From: Vreelandella populi
GTDB lineage: Bacteria; Pseudomonadota; Gammaproteobacteria; Pseudomonadales; Halomonadaceae
Direction of reading: 5' to 3'
Assembly: GCF_003989825.1 (NCBI RefSeq)
Contig: NZ_RZHE01000014.1
Coordinates: 115,480 to 179,479, forward strand
DNA: 64,000 nt
Numbering within the stretch: the first letter of the stretch is position 1; every line of letters starts with the position of its first letter. A model generated the notes under the pieces. That model worked only from the letters and a program-made list of their open reading frames with translations, had not been told where the DNA came from and ran no database searches. Positions 40,801 through 49,641 of this stretch are shown here, in pieces. The position numbers and the translations under genes were made by a program.

Positions 40801-41850
40801 CGAACCGGCACGCGGGTACACCCCGATGATTGGCGACTGGATTTGCTTGAACCGCATCTGACAATGAACGTTCGCGTGGTTGACCATGCTGGAAAACTAC
40901 TTGGCCAAGGGCGTGATGTAAGAGCCCTTGAAAAACGCTTTGAAGCCGCCGCCAGCGCCGGCGCCCAGGCATTGGCCGAGCAGGCAAACCAGGCGCCGGC
41001 GCTTGAAGGCTTGCCAGACGAGCCGCTGCCGGAATCTCGTGTGACTACCCAGGCAGGGATTCGTGTCGAGGCGTATCCTGCCCTGGTGGCTGATGCCAAT
41101 GAGTTCAAGGTAGCGCTGTTTGATCATCCTGCGAAAGCCTTGGCGGCGCACCAGGAGGGCGTCGCCCGCCTGGCTATCGCTAAACAGCCCGACCAGGTGA
41201 AGCTGATCAAGCGCTTGCCTGGGGTGGAGAAGTGCGCACTTCTATTTGCCAAGGTAGGCAGCAAGCAGGAACTGATAGATGACTTGCTGCTGGCCGTATT
41301 TACCCAGGTGGTGGCCCAGCATCCGCTACCGCGTTCTTCTGCTGAGCTTGTCACGCGTCTGGAAACCACTAAGGCAGAGCTTGTTGAACATGCCACGTCA
41401 CTTTTAAAAAAGGTTGAAGCAGCATTAAAAGGGCATCTGGCAGTCAGCAAAGTACTCAAAGGCAAGCTCAACTTTGCGCTTGCTTTGGCCTATAGCGATA
41501 TCAGCGCACAGATGCAGCGGTTGGTCTATCCTGGCTTCATTCGCGATGCCGGGAAATGGCTGACGGAGTATCCCCGTTACACGGAAGCCGCGCTTATTCG
41601 ACTTGAAAAAGCCGCCCGAGAGCGGGGGCGCGACCAAATGATGATGCATGACGTTCAAGCGCTTGAAGCGCGCTTTGATGCAAGGCGTAAAAGCGAACGA
41701 CGCGGCCGTGTAGAAGATCCTGAACTGGTGGAATTTGGCTGGTGGTTGCAGGAGCTTCGCGTATCGCTGTTTGCTCAGCAGTTGGGCACGCTGATGCCGG
41801 TATCGGCTAAACGTCTTGAAAAACGTTGGCAAGAGATAATTAGCGTTTAG
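37846..41850 (+). CDS. hrpA: ATP-dependent RNA helicase HrpA
   Basis: Large DEAH-box helicase, 1334 residues. Walker A GETGSGKTTQLP is near residues 112-123, the DEAH box in IIIDEAHERSLNIDF near 207-221, motif III ITSATID, and motif VI QRKGRCGRVAEGVCIRLY. Winged-helix, ratchet and OB domains follow, then the long HrpA-specific DUF3418 C-terminal region. HrpA acts on stalled or collided ribosomes in E. coli. The first ATG is used; a GTG at 37864 is the alternative, and neither has a strong ribosome site. Confidence 0.96.
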   Translation: METEPNVTTDTPSDLNDRQRLASLKEALGNVMLRDAQRLERRVAGLARRVRDAKPIDHGVNEVQREIQRAQQVFNQREALKVTFNYPAELPVVERREDILAAIRDHQVVVVAGETGSGKTTQLPKMCLELGRGRKGLIGHTQPRRLAARSVASRLAEELEVPLGDQVGYQVRFTDQSSPTTLIKLMTDGILLAETQHDPLLLRYDTIIIDEAHERSLNIDFLLGYLKRLLPRRPDLKVIITSATIDVERFAAHFGTPDVPAPVVEVSGRTYPVEVHYRPLVRAEDDEEDRTLQEGILHAVHEIEAIEREKGWLHGPRDVLVFLPGEREIRETADTLRRADLKGTEILPLYARLSNEEQNRVFTAHRGRRIVLATNVAETSLTVPGIRYVIDPGLVRISRYSYRAKIQRLPIEPVSQASANQRKGRCGRVAEGVCIRLYDEEDFLSRPGFTDPEIQRTNLASVILSMLALKLGDIEAFPFVDPPDSRFVKDGFRLLFELGAVDEGYRLSPLGRKLAKLPIDPRLARMVLAGAERGSLRDVLVVVSALAIQDPRDRPADKRQAADQAHQRWHDPDSDFVALLNLWHGIENAREALSGNQLRRWCREHYINYLRMREWHDTFRQLRQLLRDMDIEVPAPLPKDDEQSEEQARQARRKTSGKLHQALLSGLLSNLGTLLENREYLGARNRKFMIHPGSGLAKKSPKWVMAFELIETTKLYARTVAKIDPQWIEPQAQHLVKRSYSEPHWEQKRAQVVAFEQVTLFGLPIVARRRVHYGPIAPQESRELFIRRALVEGEFTTQGTFFAHNRALIDEVEALEDRARRRDILVDEETLYAFYDERVPHDIVNGTGFEHWRKQAERQTPTLLHFDIEALKARDAADVTQAQYPDHLTLAGVAYPVSYHFDPNAEDDGVTLTVPAAMLPQLPVHALEWVVPGLLREKCIALLKSLPKSIRRQVVPIPDWVDAALETLVPDQRPLTEALGEFIRRRTGTRVHPDDWRLDLLEPHLTMNVRVVDHAGKLLGQGRDVRALEKRFEAAASAGAQALAEQANQAPALEGLPDEPLPESRVTTQAGIRVEAYPALVADANEFKVALFDHPAKALAAHQEGVARLAIAKQPDQVKLIKRLPGVEKCALLFAKVGSKQELIDDLLLAVFTQVVAQHPLPRSSAELVTRLETTKAELVEHATSLLKKVEAALKGHLAVSKVLKGKLNFALALAYSDISAQMQRLVYPGFIRDAGKWLTEYPRYTEAALIRLEKAARERGRDQMMMHDVQALEARFDARRKSERRGRVEDPELVEFGWWLQELRVSLFAQQLGTLMPVSAKRLEKRWQEIISV

Positions 41851-41953
41851 ACAGCGACTGGTAAAACATTCCAATAACGCACACAGTAACCATAAGCCGG
41901 GTCCTGGGTCCCAATAGCGATAATGGGCAGTAAGCCGCTTAGAGGAGATAGGC

Positions 41954-43078
41954 ATGAATGATGTGGTGATAACCGGCACGGGGCTTTATACGCCGGAGCA
42001 CGCCATCGATAATGCGGCGCTGGTCGGCGCATTTAATACATGGGTGGATAACCAGAATGCGCGATATAGCGCTGAAATCGCCAGGGGCGAACGTGAGCCA
42101 TTAGCCCATTCAAGCAGCGAGTTCATTGAAAAAGCCTCGGGTATTAAAAGCCGTTATGTATTGGACGCTGAAGGGATTCTTGACCCCGAGCGTATGCGGC
42201 CCCGGCTACCTCAACGGCAAAATGACGAACCTTCCATCCAGTGTGAAATGGCCACTGCCGCTGCTCGCCAGGCGCTGGATAATGCCAAGGTTGCGGCTAA
42301 AGATATCGACCTGGTAATCGTGGGCTGTTCCAATCTGGAAAGAGCCTACCCGGCGGTGGCCGTGGAAGTGCAGCAGGCGTTGGGCACGAGCGGCTACGGG
42401 TTTGATATGAACGTTGCCTGCAGCTCCGCTACTTTTGCTCTGGAAACGGCTGCCAATGCGATTGCATCTGGCCGTATAAAACGTGCGCTGGTGGTCAATC
42501 CCGAGATCTGTTCGGCACATTTAAACTTTCAAGACCGTGACAGCCACTTTATTTTCGGCGATGCTTGTACTGCAGTGGTATTAGAAAATAGCGCAGAAGC
42601 CGTTAGTGATGAACGCTTTGAAATTCTAGGCACACGCCTGATTACCCAGTTTTCCAACGCCATTCGTAATAATGCCGGGTTTTTAAACCGCGTGACGGAC
42701 AGCGATCCGTTGGCGCTCGACAAGTTGTTTGTGCAGGAAGGGCGTCGGGTTTTCAAGGAAGTGTGCCCCATGGTCGCCAAGCTGATTGTCGAGCATCTGG
42801 CATCGCTTGAGCTATCGGGAAGCGATCTCAAGACAATGTGGCTGCACCAGGCAAATCGTCATATGAACGATCTTATCGCGCGCAAGGTGCTGGGCTTTGA
42901 GCCGAGCGAAGCGCAAGCGCCGATTATTCTGGACCGCTACGCTAATACCAGTTCGGCAGGTTCCATTATTGCCTTTCACCTGCGCCGCAGTGGGTTGGAG
43001 AAAGGCGATATCGGCGTGATCTGTTCTTTCGGCGCAGGTTACAGCGCTGGTAGCGTCGTAGTTCGGCGCCAGTTATAG
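41954..43078 (+). CDS. Beta-ketoacyl-ACP synthase III family protein
   Basis: A 374-residue thiolase-fold condensing enzyme. The KAS III triad is visible: Cys in DMNVACSSATFAL, His in LHQANRHMNDLI, Asn in YANTSSAGSII. It is longer than housekeeping FabH (about 320) and has an inserted segment near residues 25-90. That resembles the divergent FabH paralogues of Pseudomonas, one of which (PA3286) joins octanoyl-CoA from beta-oxidation to fatty-acid synthesis. fadD two genes upstream fits such a salvage role, but substrate is inference. AGAGGAGA precedes the ATG. Confidence 0.85.
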   Translation: MNDVVITGTGLYTPEHAIDNAALVGAFNTWVDNQNARYSAEIARGEREPLAHSSSEFIEKASGIKSRYVLDAEGILDPERMRPRLPQRQNDEPSIQCEMATAAARQALDNAKVAAKDIDLVIVGCSNLERAYPAVAVEVQQALGTSGYGFDMNVACSSATFALETAANAIASGRIKRALVVNPEICSAHLNFQDRDSHFIFGDACTAVVLENSAEAVSDERFEILGTRLITQFSNAIRNNAGFLNRVTDSDPLALDKLFVQEGRRVFKEVCPMVAKLIVEHLASLELSGSDLKTMWLHQANRHMNDLIARKVLGFEPSEAQAPIILDRYANTSSAGSIIAFHLRRSGLEKGDIGVICSFGAGYSAGSVVVRRQL

Positions 43079-43105
43079 CATTCAGGTTTTACAAGAGGAA
43101 AGATC

Positions 43106-43900
43106 ATGCTGCGGTTACTAGCCAGGCAGAAGCACACTATCTCCATGCCTAAGGCAGCGCTGCCTGTCATGCTGCTTACCACGCTGGCAGCTAGCGGCTG
43201 TGCCAGTACGCAAATGGCGCAAGAGGCGCACCCGGAAGATCCCTGGGAAGGCTTTAACCGCCGGGTGTTTGTATTTAACGATGTGCTGGACCGTTATGCA
43301 TTAAAGCCTGTGGCAAAAGGCTATCGCACCGTGACACCTGACCCCGTGCAAACCGGCATTGGCAATTTCTTTTCCAACTTGGGGGAAATACGCACGGTCA
43401 TCAATAGCCTGCTTCAGGGCAAACCTGCCAATGCGGGACTTGCCACCTCTCGGTTTCTGATCAACACAACGGTGGGTATTGGCGGACTGCTCGATTACGC
43501 AACGCTGATGGAAATCACCGCAGACGATGAAGATTTCGGGCAAACGCTGGCCGCTTGGGGATGGGAGGACTCGCGTTACCTGGTCTTGCCCTTGTTAGGA
43601 CCCAGTACGTTGCGTGATACCACCGGGTTGCCCGCGGATATGGCTTCTTACCCAACGTTTTATATTGAAGATGATGCTACCCGGCTGGGGCTGATGGCAC
43701 TCAATGTCGTTGATATTCGTGCAGGCCTGCTCGACCAGGAAGACCTGATTCAGGGGGATCGGTACCGGTTTATACGCGATGCTTTCCTGCAGCGCCGCCA
43801 GTTTGAAATTAACGATGGCCAGTTAGGCGATGATCCATTTGCAATGGACAGCTTTGACTTCGACGATAGCGACTTTAGTGACGACGATTTTGCCGATTGA
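43106..43900 (+). CDS. mlaA: MlaA (VacJ) outer-membrane lipoprotein
   Basis: Outer-membrane component that removes misplaced phospholipids and passes them to the MlaC-MlaFEDB pathway. The 264-residue precursor has a lipoprotein signal ending ASGC at Cys32. The MlaA core begins EDPWEGFNRRVFVFNDVLDRYALKPVAKGY and includes GLLDYATLMEI and EDFGQTLAAWG. The C-terminus is an extra acidic tail of about 20 residues, mostly Asp, Phe and Ser. No other mla genes are in the window. The neighbours rssB-rssC-tal match P. aeruginosa PA2800-PA2796. Confidence 0.95.
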   Translation: MLRLLARQKHTISMPKAALPVMLLTTLAASGCASTQMAQEAHPEDPWEGFNRRVFVFNDVLDRYALKPVAKGYRTVTPDPVQTGIGNFFSNLGEIRTVINSLLQGKPANAGLATSRFLINTTVGIGGLLDYATLMEITADDEDFGQTLAAWGWEDSRYLVLPLLGPSTLRDTTGLPADMASYPTFYIEDDATRLGLMALNVVDIRAGLLDQEDLIQGDRYRFIRDAFLQRRQFEINDGQLGDDPFAMDSFDFDDSDFSDDDFAD

Positions 43901-43908
43901 GGCGTAAC

Positions 43909-45102
43909 ATGGATCATTCCAAGCAGCTGATTGCGGTGATCGACGAGCCGGGTCCGGAGCGTAACGCGTTGGCAGAAGCGATCACCTGTGATGACATGTG
44001 GGTATTCGCGGCAGCTGATATTGACCACCTGCCTGCAGAAACCGCTCTGATTGTAGCCCATGCGCATTCGGTACCGCGTCAGCAGTGGTCACAGTTGGCT
44101 GGCCGCCTGCCTACCTTGGTGGTCAGCGATTCCCGTGAAGATGCTGATCTGATCAAGGCGATTGATGTAGGCCTTGTCGACTACATTGTGCATCCACTGC
44201 GCCATGCTGAACTGCTGCGGCGAATGATCCGTAAAGCTATCGAGTTAAATGCGCTGGCAATTGAGCGCGACCGTGACCATGAACGGCTTGCGGAGTTGAA
44301 TGAGAGCTTGGAGACACATCTTGCGTTATTGCGTATGGATCAGCAGAGCGGAGGGCATATTCAAAGGCGACTATTGCCAGCACGCCCCAAGGTAATCAAT
44401 AACGTCTATTATGATTACTGGTTTGCACCCTCGCTTTATTTGTCCGGTGATTTTCTTGACTACCAGCGCTATAACGAGCGTTACAGTACTTTCTACTTTG
44501 CCGACGTTTCGGGGCATGGAGCGTCTTCAGCATTTGTGACAGTGCTCTTGAAGTACCTGTGTAACCGCTGGCTTCATGAGTGGGATGGTCAGCAGCCAGA
44601 GCAGTTGGCGCCTAATTGGCTGGCCGCCATGAACCGAGAGTTGCAGGGAACTGACATCGGTAAACATGCAACCCTGTTTGTCGGGGTTATTGACCATCAG
44701 TCGTATACCCTTCACTATTCGCTCGGCGCACAGCTGCCGATGCCTTTATTGGCCGCCAACGGCAAGCTCGTTCGGCTTGAAGGAGAGGGAATGCCGGTAG
44801 GTCTTTTCCCGGATATAGAGTATCCTTCGCTCAGCTGTGCTTTACCGGCTGAATTTCGTTTATGGCTGTGTTCAGACGGTGTATTGGAATGCTTGCCGGG
44901 TAAAACGCTCGACACGCGGCTCAAGGAACTTGAGCAATTAGTAAGCGAAAGTGTCACGCTTGAGCAGTTGCGCGACCGGCTAGCCAAAACAAATGCGCTC
45001 CTGGCAGAAGGAGGCGCAATTGATGAGGCGAACCAAGACCGCGATGCTTTACCCGATGATCTGACAATCATGATGGTGAGCGGATTTGGTCATGCTGATT
45101 GA
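43909..45102 (+). CDS. rssB: RssB-like fused receiver/PP2C phosphatase
   Basis: A 397-residue regulator with an N-terminal receiver-like domain (1-120), a helical linker (120-160) and a SpoIIE-type PP2C phosphatase domain. The phosphatase metal residues are intact in FADVSGHGASSAF, CSDGVLE and LPDDLTIMMV. The receiver is degenerate: the acidic pair is Ile-Asp (AVIDEPGPER), the strand that should hold the phosphoacceptor Asp reads TALIVAHAHSVP, and the usual Lys-Pro is His-Pro (DYIVHPLRHAELL). Start ATG 43909 has GAGG 6 nt upstream. It overlaps the STAS gene, its likely substrate. Name by synteny with P. aeruginosa. Confidence 0.85.
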   Translation: MDHSKQLIAVIDEPGPERNALAEAITCDDMWVFAAADIDHLPAETALIVAHAHSVPRQQWSQLAGRLPTLVVSDSREDADLIKAIDVGLVDYIVHPLRHAELLRRMIRKAIELNALAIERDRDHERLAELNESLETHLALLRMDQQSGGHIQRRLLPARPKVINNVYYDYWFAPSLYLSGDFLDYQRYNERYSTFYFADVSGHGASSAFVTVLLKYLCNRWLHEWDGQQPEQLAPNWLAAMNRELQGTDIGKHATLFVGVIDHQSYTLHYSLGAQLPMPLLAANGKLVRLEGEGMPVGLFPDIEYPSLSCALPAEFRLWLCSDGVLECLPGKTLDTRLKELEQLVSESVTLEQLRDRLAKTNALLAEGGAIDEANQDRDALPDDLTIMMVSGFGHAD

Positions 45103-45622
45103 AGAAGGCCGTATCAAGGCGGCGTTCGACTCTGGTGTTTTTGTCCTAAAATTGTGTGGTGATGTGCGCCTAACGCTTTGCACAACGCTTGATTCCCAGG
45201 CGCAGCGTCTTGCCGAAACGCCGGGGTTGCGTGCCGTCATGATTGACCTGCGGGAAGCAACGAACGTTGACTCAACCGCGCTGGGTTTTCTGGCTAAGGT
45301 CGCCATGGCGGTGAGAGGGCGGTTGGTACATCCACCCACGATTATTGCTGATAACCCCGATGTTCGAAAAATGCTTGATGTGATGGGGTTTGCGCGTTTT
45401 TTTACGCTAATGGAAGCACCGCTTCAGCAAAGCTCGGTACTCAATGATGCACTGATTGAGCTACCCGAGGAGCCCGCAGACGAAGTAGGGCTGCGCGAGC
45501 GTATTCTTGAAGCGCACCGTATCCTGATGCATATGAATGAGCATAATCGCGAGCAGTTTCAACCGCTGGTGGAAATGCTGGAAGCACAAAACATCGAACC
45601 TCAACACGAAAGCCCTTACTAG
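45092..45622 (+). CDS. rssC: STAS-domain anti-sigma factor antagonist (RssC-like)
   Basis: A 176-residue protein with an N-terminal STAS domain (1-110). The phosphorylatable serine is in DLREATNVDSTALGFLAK. After the domain comes a helical extension of about 65 residues. The SpoIIE-type phosphatase whose reading frame overlaps its start by 11 nt probably dephosphorylates this serine, switching partner binding. No kinase of the RsbW type is present in the window. The stop codon lies inside a terminator hairpin. A TTG at 45086 is an alternative start. Confidence 0.87.
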   Translation: MLIEEGRIKAAFDSGVFVLKLCGDVRLTLCTTLDSQAQRLAETPGLRAVMIDLREATNVDSTALGFLAKVAMAVRGRLVHPPTIIADNPDVRKMLDVMGFARFFTLMEAPLQQSSVLNDALIELPEEPADEVGLRERILEAHRILMHMNEHNREQFQPLVEMLEAQNIEPQHESPY

Positions 45623-45630
45623 GGCTTTCG
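45607..45630. terminator. Terminator overlapping the rssC stop
   Basis: CGAAAGCCCT at 45607-45616 pairs perfectly with 45621-45630 around TACT. The rssC TAG stop is within the second arm. It separates rssC from the convergent tal. Confidence 0.75.
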
Positions 45631-45669
45631 CATCTTTACGTCTTTATATCCTGTCTCTTTGATAGCACA

Positions 45670-46608
45670 TCACGCTTTGCGTAACGTCTCTAGGAGCGTT
45701 TCCAGCTGGCGCTGATCTGCCATGAACTTGCGGATACCTTCCGCCAGCTTGTCAGATGCCATTTCATCTTCGTTCATGGCCCAGCGAAAATCGCCCTGCG
45801 TCAGCGTTTCGGCTTTTGAACTGCTAGCCCCCATGGGGGTCAGCTTGCGTGGCAGTTCGCCTTGCTGCTCATCAAGCTCGTTAAGCAGCGCCGGGGAAAT
45901 GGTTAGCCTATCACAACCGGCCAGTGCCTGAATCTCACCAATATTGCGAAAGCTTGCGCCCATCACAATGGTGGCGTAGCCATGCCCCTTGTAGTAGTTG
46001 TAGATCTGCTTCACCGACTGCACGCCCGGGTCGTTGTCACCGGAAAAGTCGGCGTCGGGCTTGCGCGCCTTATGCCAATCCAGAATGCGGCCGACAAAGG
46101 GGGAGATCAGGGTCACCCCGGCATCGGCACATGCCTGCGCCTGGGCAAAACCGAACAGCAGCGTAAGGTTGGTGCGGATGCCTTCACGCTCAAGCTGTTG
46201 TGCCGCCTGAATGCCTTCCCAGGTGGACGCCATCTTGATCAGAATACGTTCTGCACCAACGCCTTTCTGGGCATAGCGTTCAATTAGCGAATGCGCACGC
46301 GCGATGGTGGCATCACGATCAAAAGAGAGGCGGGCACTGACTTCCGTTGACACATAACCTGGCACCAGTTCACTGATTTCACTACCGATCTCAACGGCCA
46401 CCCGGTCAGCTGCATCATCAATATCGGTGCTTTCCTTGGCAATAACGGCAAGGCGTGCCCGGCGCTGCTCCTGTTGAGCTGCCTGGAGTATCAGTGAAGG
46501 GTTGGTGGTTGCATCCTGAGGCGCAAAACGACGAATGGCTTCAAGGTCGCCGGTGTCAGCGACAACCGACGTCATTTCTTTAAGTTGGGTCAGTAAGCTA
46601 GTGGCCAT
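45670..46608 (-). CDS. tal: Transaldolase
   Basis: Pentose-phosphate enzyme moving a dihydroxyacetone unit between sugar phosphates. The 312-residue protein is a class TalB type. Schiff-base Lys125 lies in [12 protein letters not shown], catalytic Asp in [16 protein letters not shown], and [24 protein letters not shown] and [12 protein letters not shown] are conserved. Convergent with rssC, as in P. aeruginosa (PA2796-PA2797). Confidence 0.96.
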   Translation of the reverse strand: MATSLLTQLKEMTSVVADTGDLEAIRRFAPQDATTNPSLILQAAQQEQRRARLAVIAKESTDIDDAADRVAVEIGSEISELVPGYVSTEVSARLSFDRDATIARAHSLIERYAQKGVGAERILIKMASTWEGIQAAQQLEREGIRTNLTLLFGFAQAQACADAGVTLISPFVGRILDWHKARKPDADFSGDNDPGVQSVKQIYNYYKGHGYATIVMGASFRNIGEIQALAGCDRLTISPALLNELDEQQGELPRKLTPMGASSSKAETLTQGDFRWAMNEDEMASDKLAEGIRKFMADQRQLETLLETLRKA

Positions 46609-46634
46609 GCAGTGCTCCTTGCGTAAATGGTCTC

Positions 46635-48284
46635 TTACTGTAGCAAGGCTTGAGCGTGCTGAATATTATCCGATGGATGTTCCTCCGGTGCCGCCTGCCA
46701 AACAAAATCGTCGCAGGCCATAGTGTTGGCGACCTTAAAGCGTGCTGCCTGTTCACGCATGCGTTCCGCGGCGGCTTCAAGTGACATCGCATCTTTTGCT
46801 GTCGTTTCAACCTGGCAAGCATTGGCCCGGTTCACCTGCGTCTGTTCGTGCAGGGTCTTATTCAGGTGCTCTATATGCTGATGCTGCTCCATGGCAGCAT
46901 CGGCAATCTGTAGCATGAGGCTATTGGCTTGTTCGGTTGATGCCACAATGGCTTGCATGCCCTGGCTTGCCTGATTCGATAGTGTGTGACCGCGTTCAAT
47001 ACTGCTGGCTGACGTGGCTAGCAGGGTTTGAATCTGACGTGCAGCTTCTGCGCTACGTGAGGCGAGCCCGCGCACTTCACCGGCCACTACCGCAAAGCCC
47101 TTACCTTGCTCACCCGCGCGTGCGGCCTCAACGGAGGCATTCAAGGCTAGAATATTGGTTTGAAACGCGATGGCATCGATAACGTTGACAATTTCGTCAA
47201 CCTTTTTGGACCGCGTATGGATTTCTTGCATGGTCGTGAGAAAGTCGGCCATGGTCTGGCTGCCTTCCTTCGACTGCGCGGCAGCCATTGAGGTCAACTG
47301 AGTAGCATCTGCGGCGTAACCCGCCGTGGTGGCCACGTTCTCGGTCAATTCATCCAGGTTGGCGGCGGTCGCTTCGTGAGACGCATTTTGCTGGCGGGTA
47401 CGAATGGCCAAATCTTCATTGCCTAACGCCAGACGTTGAGCGCTATCGAAAATATGGCGGCTATTGCCGTGCAGCTCTGAAACGGTGTCAATTAATGCCC
47501 GCTGCATATGGTCAAGCGCCTGATAGAGCTGGCCTATTTCATTATTTCCCTGCTGGGGGACCGCAACGCTTAAATCGCCCCCGGCCATGGTGCGAAAATG
47601 GCTGATCAAACGATTAATAGGCAGCAAAATATGACGCTGTCCTATCCAGGCCATCAAACCAAGGAACCCAAAAGCCAGGCCTATCCCCAGCAACAGCAAT
47701 TGCCCGATAGATTGCGCTCGGTTTTCTGCCCGGGTCATTAGATCGATACCCTGGCGGTCGGCCAGTTGGTAAAAGGTACGGGCTTCCTCGCTAAATGCCT
47801 GGCTATGTGCCAATGCATCCAGCGTTAACTGTCGATAACCGCCGCGATCACCCGTCTGTACGGCTTTTAGTTGTTCATGCATGGTGGTGATAAGTGATTG
47901 TGCCTGCTGTTCAATAGCGTCGCGCCGCGTTTCATAGGAAGTATTGGCAGTTGCCTCAAGGAAACTGGTCAGTGACATCGCCATTTCAGAAAGCTCGTTT
48001 TCAACCGCCTGAAGCGCCTCTGCGGGGTCGCCTAGAGAAGGGCGTAACTGCCGCTCCAACGCTCGATCCAGACGATGTAGTCCTTCAAGCCCTGCAATAT
48101 GCAGCCGGTTGAGCGATGATGACTGTTGAACGTTAACCTGCTCAAGCGCAGTCAAGTCATGTTGGCTTTGTTGCATTACTTTCCAGGTTAAAAATGCAAA
48201 CATCAGCACGCATAGCGCGACCAACACTAGCGCCGATAGACTTAACCAGCGTAATGAGAAATTTTTCAATGCGTTAACGCTCAT
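46635..48284 (-). CDS. Methyl-accepting chemotaxis protein
   Basis: A 549-residue transmembrane chemoreceptor. Helix 1 is at about residues 13-35, a four-helix-type periplasmic sensor at about 36-190, helix 2 at about 193-215, then HAMP and the signalling coiled coil. The hairpin tip contains [20 protein letters not shown] and [20 protein letters not shown], the most conserved region of all MCPs. No C-terminal CheR-docking pentapeptide is visible. The ligand is unknown; no che genes are adjacent. Confidence 0.95.
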   Translation of the reverse strand: MSVNALKNFSLRWLSLSALVLVALCVLMFAFLTWKVMQQSQHDLTALEQVNVQQSSSLNRLHIAGLEGLHRLDRALERQLRPSLGDPAEALQAVENELSEMAMSLTSFLEATANTSYETRRDAIEQQAQSLITTMHEQLKAVQTGDRGGYRQLTLDALAHSQAFSEEARTFYQLADRQGIDLMTRAENRAQSIGQLLLLGIGLAFGFLGLMAWIGQRHILLPINRLISHFRTMAGGDLSVAVPQQGNNEIGQLYQALDHMQRALIDTVSELHGNSRHIFDSAQRLALGNEDLAIRTRQQNASHEATAANLDELTENVATTAGYAADATQLTSMAAAQSKEGSQTMADFLTTMQEIHTRSKKVDEIVNVIDAIAFQTNILALNASVEAARAGEQGKGFAVVAGEVRGLASRSAEAARQIQTLLATSASSIERGHTLSNQASQGMQAIVASTEQANSLMLQIADAAMEQHQHIEHLNKTLHEQTQVNRANACQVETTAKDAMSLEAAAERMREQAARFKVANTMACDDFVWQAAPEEHPSDNIQHAQALLQ

Positions 48285-48453
48285 AAATGTCCCCCAAGGA
48301 TCAGTATTAGAAAGGGCTTATGAGGCAAAGGTTAAGCAGGTTATGTTGCAGTTTTTAGCGTGTGCAGTGCTAAATTTATGCAGTAACTGTATTATTAGCG
48401 GCCTATCTATCATTAGCTTCGCTTGATGATTGCCGAATAACTCAAGGAACCTC

Positions 48454-49641
48454 ATGGAACTCAGCCCTCGCCGGGTCGCCTTGTTGGTTGCAGCCAATAC
48501 GGCGCTTGCCCCGTTTGCGATTGATGCCTATCTGCCCGCCATTGGCGTGCTAGCGGACTCCATTAATGCCAGCATTCATCATACCGAGCTTTCCATCAGC
48601 ATATTTTTGCTGGGCTTCGCGATTGGCCAGCTCTGCTTTGGCCCGCTTTCTGATCGGGTAGGGCGCAAGCCGGTACTGTTGGGAGGATTGGCGGTATTTA
48701 TGCTGACCAGCCTGATGATCACGACCGCCGATAGCCTGGCTACGCTGCTAGTCTGGCGTTTTCTTCAGGCTCTGGGGGGCGGCGCCTGCGTCGTTAACTC
48801 TGCCGCTATCGTGCGAGACTGCTTTAGTGGCCGTGAAGCTGCCAAGGTGATGTCCACTATGGCTATGATCATGATGTTGGCGCCTTTGGTAGCTCCAGCG
48901 GTGGGAAGTGTACTGTTGCATATTGCTGGCTGGTGGCTGATTTTTGTGTTCCTTGCCGTATATGCCGGTTTTTTACTCTGGCTCTTGGGCACACGACTGC
49001 CAGAAACCCGTGATATGACGCTGCCCGCGGCTTCACCTCGGCAGGTGATCAGAAATTACGCCAGCGTACTGCGCCATCGGGAGGGAATGGGGTATATCTG
49101 TGCTGTTGCCGCTTCGTTTGCCGGGCTTTTCGCTTTTGTGACGGCGTCACCCTTTATTTACCTAGATTACTTTGGGCTATCACCCGGCATCTATCCGCTG
49201 GTGTTTGGCGTCAACGTTGTGGTGATTGCACTCTCCAACCGGGTCAACATTCACCTGTTGCGCAAGCGCACACCGCAGCAGAATCTGCGATTGGGATTAA
49301 CCGTACAGCTTGTGGCCGCGCTAGGCCTTGTACTGGTTACCTCGCTGAATATGGCGACGCTGTATACGGTGGTGCCGCTGATTATGCTGTTTACCGGGAT
49401 GATTGGCCTTATTACCCCTAATGCAATCTCCTCGCTGCTTGACCACTTTGGGCATATCAGTGCTACCGCAACAGCGCTGCTGGGAGGAATTCAATTCAGC
49501 TGTGGGGCGCTGGCAGGCTTTCTGGTTGGGGCGTTTGAAGTGGCGCACCTGTGGCCCATGGTGCTGACCATGCTGGGAGCATCTGTGCTGGGTAATGTCG
49601 GCGTGCGCCTACTGACGGTAAAACCTACAGGCTATGCATAG
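48454..49641 (+). CDS. Bcr/CflA-family MFS drug efflux transporter
   Basis: A 395-residue major-facilitator protein with twelve predicted helices. The MFS motif A GPLSDRVGRKPVLLGG lies between helices 2 and 3, and the first helix has the APFAIDAYLPAIGVLA signature of drug/H+ antiporters such as Bcr. The ATG at 48454 has AAGGA 6 nt upstream; a TTG frame from 48430 is rejected. The following gene overlaps it by 8 nt. Substrate unknown. Confidence 0.9.
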   Translation: MELSPRRVALLVAANTALAPFAIDAYLPAIGVLADSINASIHHTELSISIFLLGFAIGQLCFGPLSDRVGRKPVLLGGLAVFMLTSLMITTADSLATLLVWRFLQALGGGACVVNSAAIVRDCFSGREAAKVMSTMAMIMMLAPLVAPAVGSVLLHIAGWWLIFVFLAVYAGFLLWLLGTRLPETRDMTLPAASPRQVIRNYASVLRHREGMGYICAVAASFAGLFAFVTASPFIYLDYFGLSPGIYPLVFGVNVVVIALSNRVNIHLLRKRTPQQNLRLGLTVQLVAALGLVLVTSLNMATLYTVVPLIMLFTGMIGLITPNAISSLLDHFGHISATATALLGGIQFSCGALAGFLVGAFEVAHLWPMVLTMLGASVLGNVGVRLLTVKPTGYA

